Virus record (IMG/VR): IMGVR_UViG_3300046804_003091
Span: 1-39,964 of that record
Source of the DNA: a virus
Direction: 5' to 3' (one strand)
DNA length: 39,964 nt
Of this stretch, positions 39,767 to 39,964 are shown piece after piece. Below the pieces are notes generated by a model that saw nothing but the letters and a program-made list of their open reading frames with translations, ran no database searches and had not been told where the DNA came from. Within the stretch, counting starts at the first letter, position 1. Every line of letters begins with the position of its first letter. The position numbers and the translations under genes were made by a program.

Positions 39767-39964
39767 CTGTCAACTTCCTGCCAATTATCATCGTCTTTTA
39801 AGTCGTCATCTGTATCTATAGTGCCACCTGGTATCATATACCAATCATCTTCTTGTAGCACATACTCACCGTTCTGACGCTTCTCTTCATTCTCTCTGTA
39901 CCTATCATGGTCTCGTCTTAGTTTCTTTGATGATGCGATCCCTTCAGGTGTCTGCTTGTATTCC
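39760..39964 (-). CDS. Partial gene running off the right edge, C-terminal 67 residues
   Basis: An open frame enters from the right edge and ends at TAA 39762-39760. The visible product (EYKQTPEGIASSKKLRRDHD, then GEYVLQEDDWYMIPGGTI, DDDLKDDDNWQEVDRW) is charged, acidic at the end, without membrane span. Only the C-terminus is seen; family not recognised. Confidence 0.7.
   Translation of the reverse strand, partial: EYKQTPEGIASSKKLRRDHDRYRENEEKRQNGEYVLQEDDWYMIPGGTIDTDDDLKDDDNWQEVDRW

Noticed and set aside
1-39964. tRNA genes, CRISPR arrays, insertion sequences and integrase/attachment sites
   Set aside because: No cloverleaf, regular spacer repeats, transposase or recombinase motifs were found by eye; a tRNA scan would be needed to be certain about tRNAs.

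Overview
The window is about 40 kb of a T4-like contractile-tailed phage (myophage). The T4 baseplate set is recognisable: gp48-like, gp53, gp27, gp5, gp25, gp6, gp7-slot, gp8 and a DUF4815 protein, with gp26, a tape measure and head-completion gp4 on the other strand. AT-rich codon use in the structural genes, the style of the tail proteins and a small PqqA-like gene suggest a marine phage of a PQQ-making proteobacterium, perhaps a methylotroph or a rhodobacterium. The host assignment is inference. No tRNA, rRNA, IS element or CRISPR array was seen.

Layout. (1) 1-3264, minus: small virion and tail-fibre-type proteins. (2) 3303-11612: an accessory island inside the tail cluster. It holds six tightly coupled minus-strand genes: an unrecognised 321-aa protein, a 68-aa peptide ending in a C-x-C-x-C-x-C-x-C tail, three radical-SAM enzymes with complete or partial SPASM domains, a divergent radical-SAM protein without SPASM, and a heme-oxygenase-like DUF3050 protein (seven reading frames in all, 10376 to 3303). 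A class III aminotransferase lies on the opposite strand. (3) 11609-30616, minus: tail fibre-like and baseplate genes, including a 2133-aa protein and a GH19-type muralytic protein beside a gp5 that lacks a lysozyme domain. (4) 30665-35290, plus: gp4, an unrecognised conserved protein, a tail-tube-like protein, gp26 with a predicted -1 frameshift extension, a holin-like protein and the tape measure, ending in a strong terminator. (5) 35336-39964, minus: small early-type genes, an AAA ATPase and a 27-aa PqqA-like precursor. Three near-identical sigma70-type promoters (GGTATAAT -10) are seen here, against TATAAATA late promoters in the structural part.

How it fits together. The structural genes build the tail tube cap, hub, wedges and fibres. 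The island looks like a peptide- or protein-modifying cassette: the Cys-tailed peptide is translationally coupled to the first radical-SAM/SPASM enzyme, and its body resembles a neighbouring virion protein, so the substrate may be a tail component or a stand-alone RiPP-like product. The PqqA-like gene is separate (early region, about 29 kb away). It would feed the host PqqB-E pathway, because no other pqq gene is visible here.
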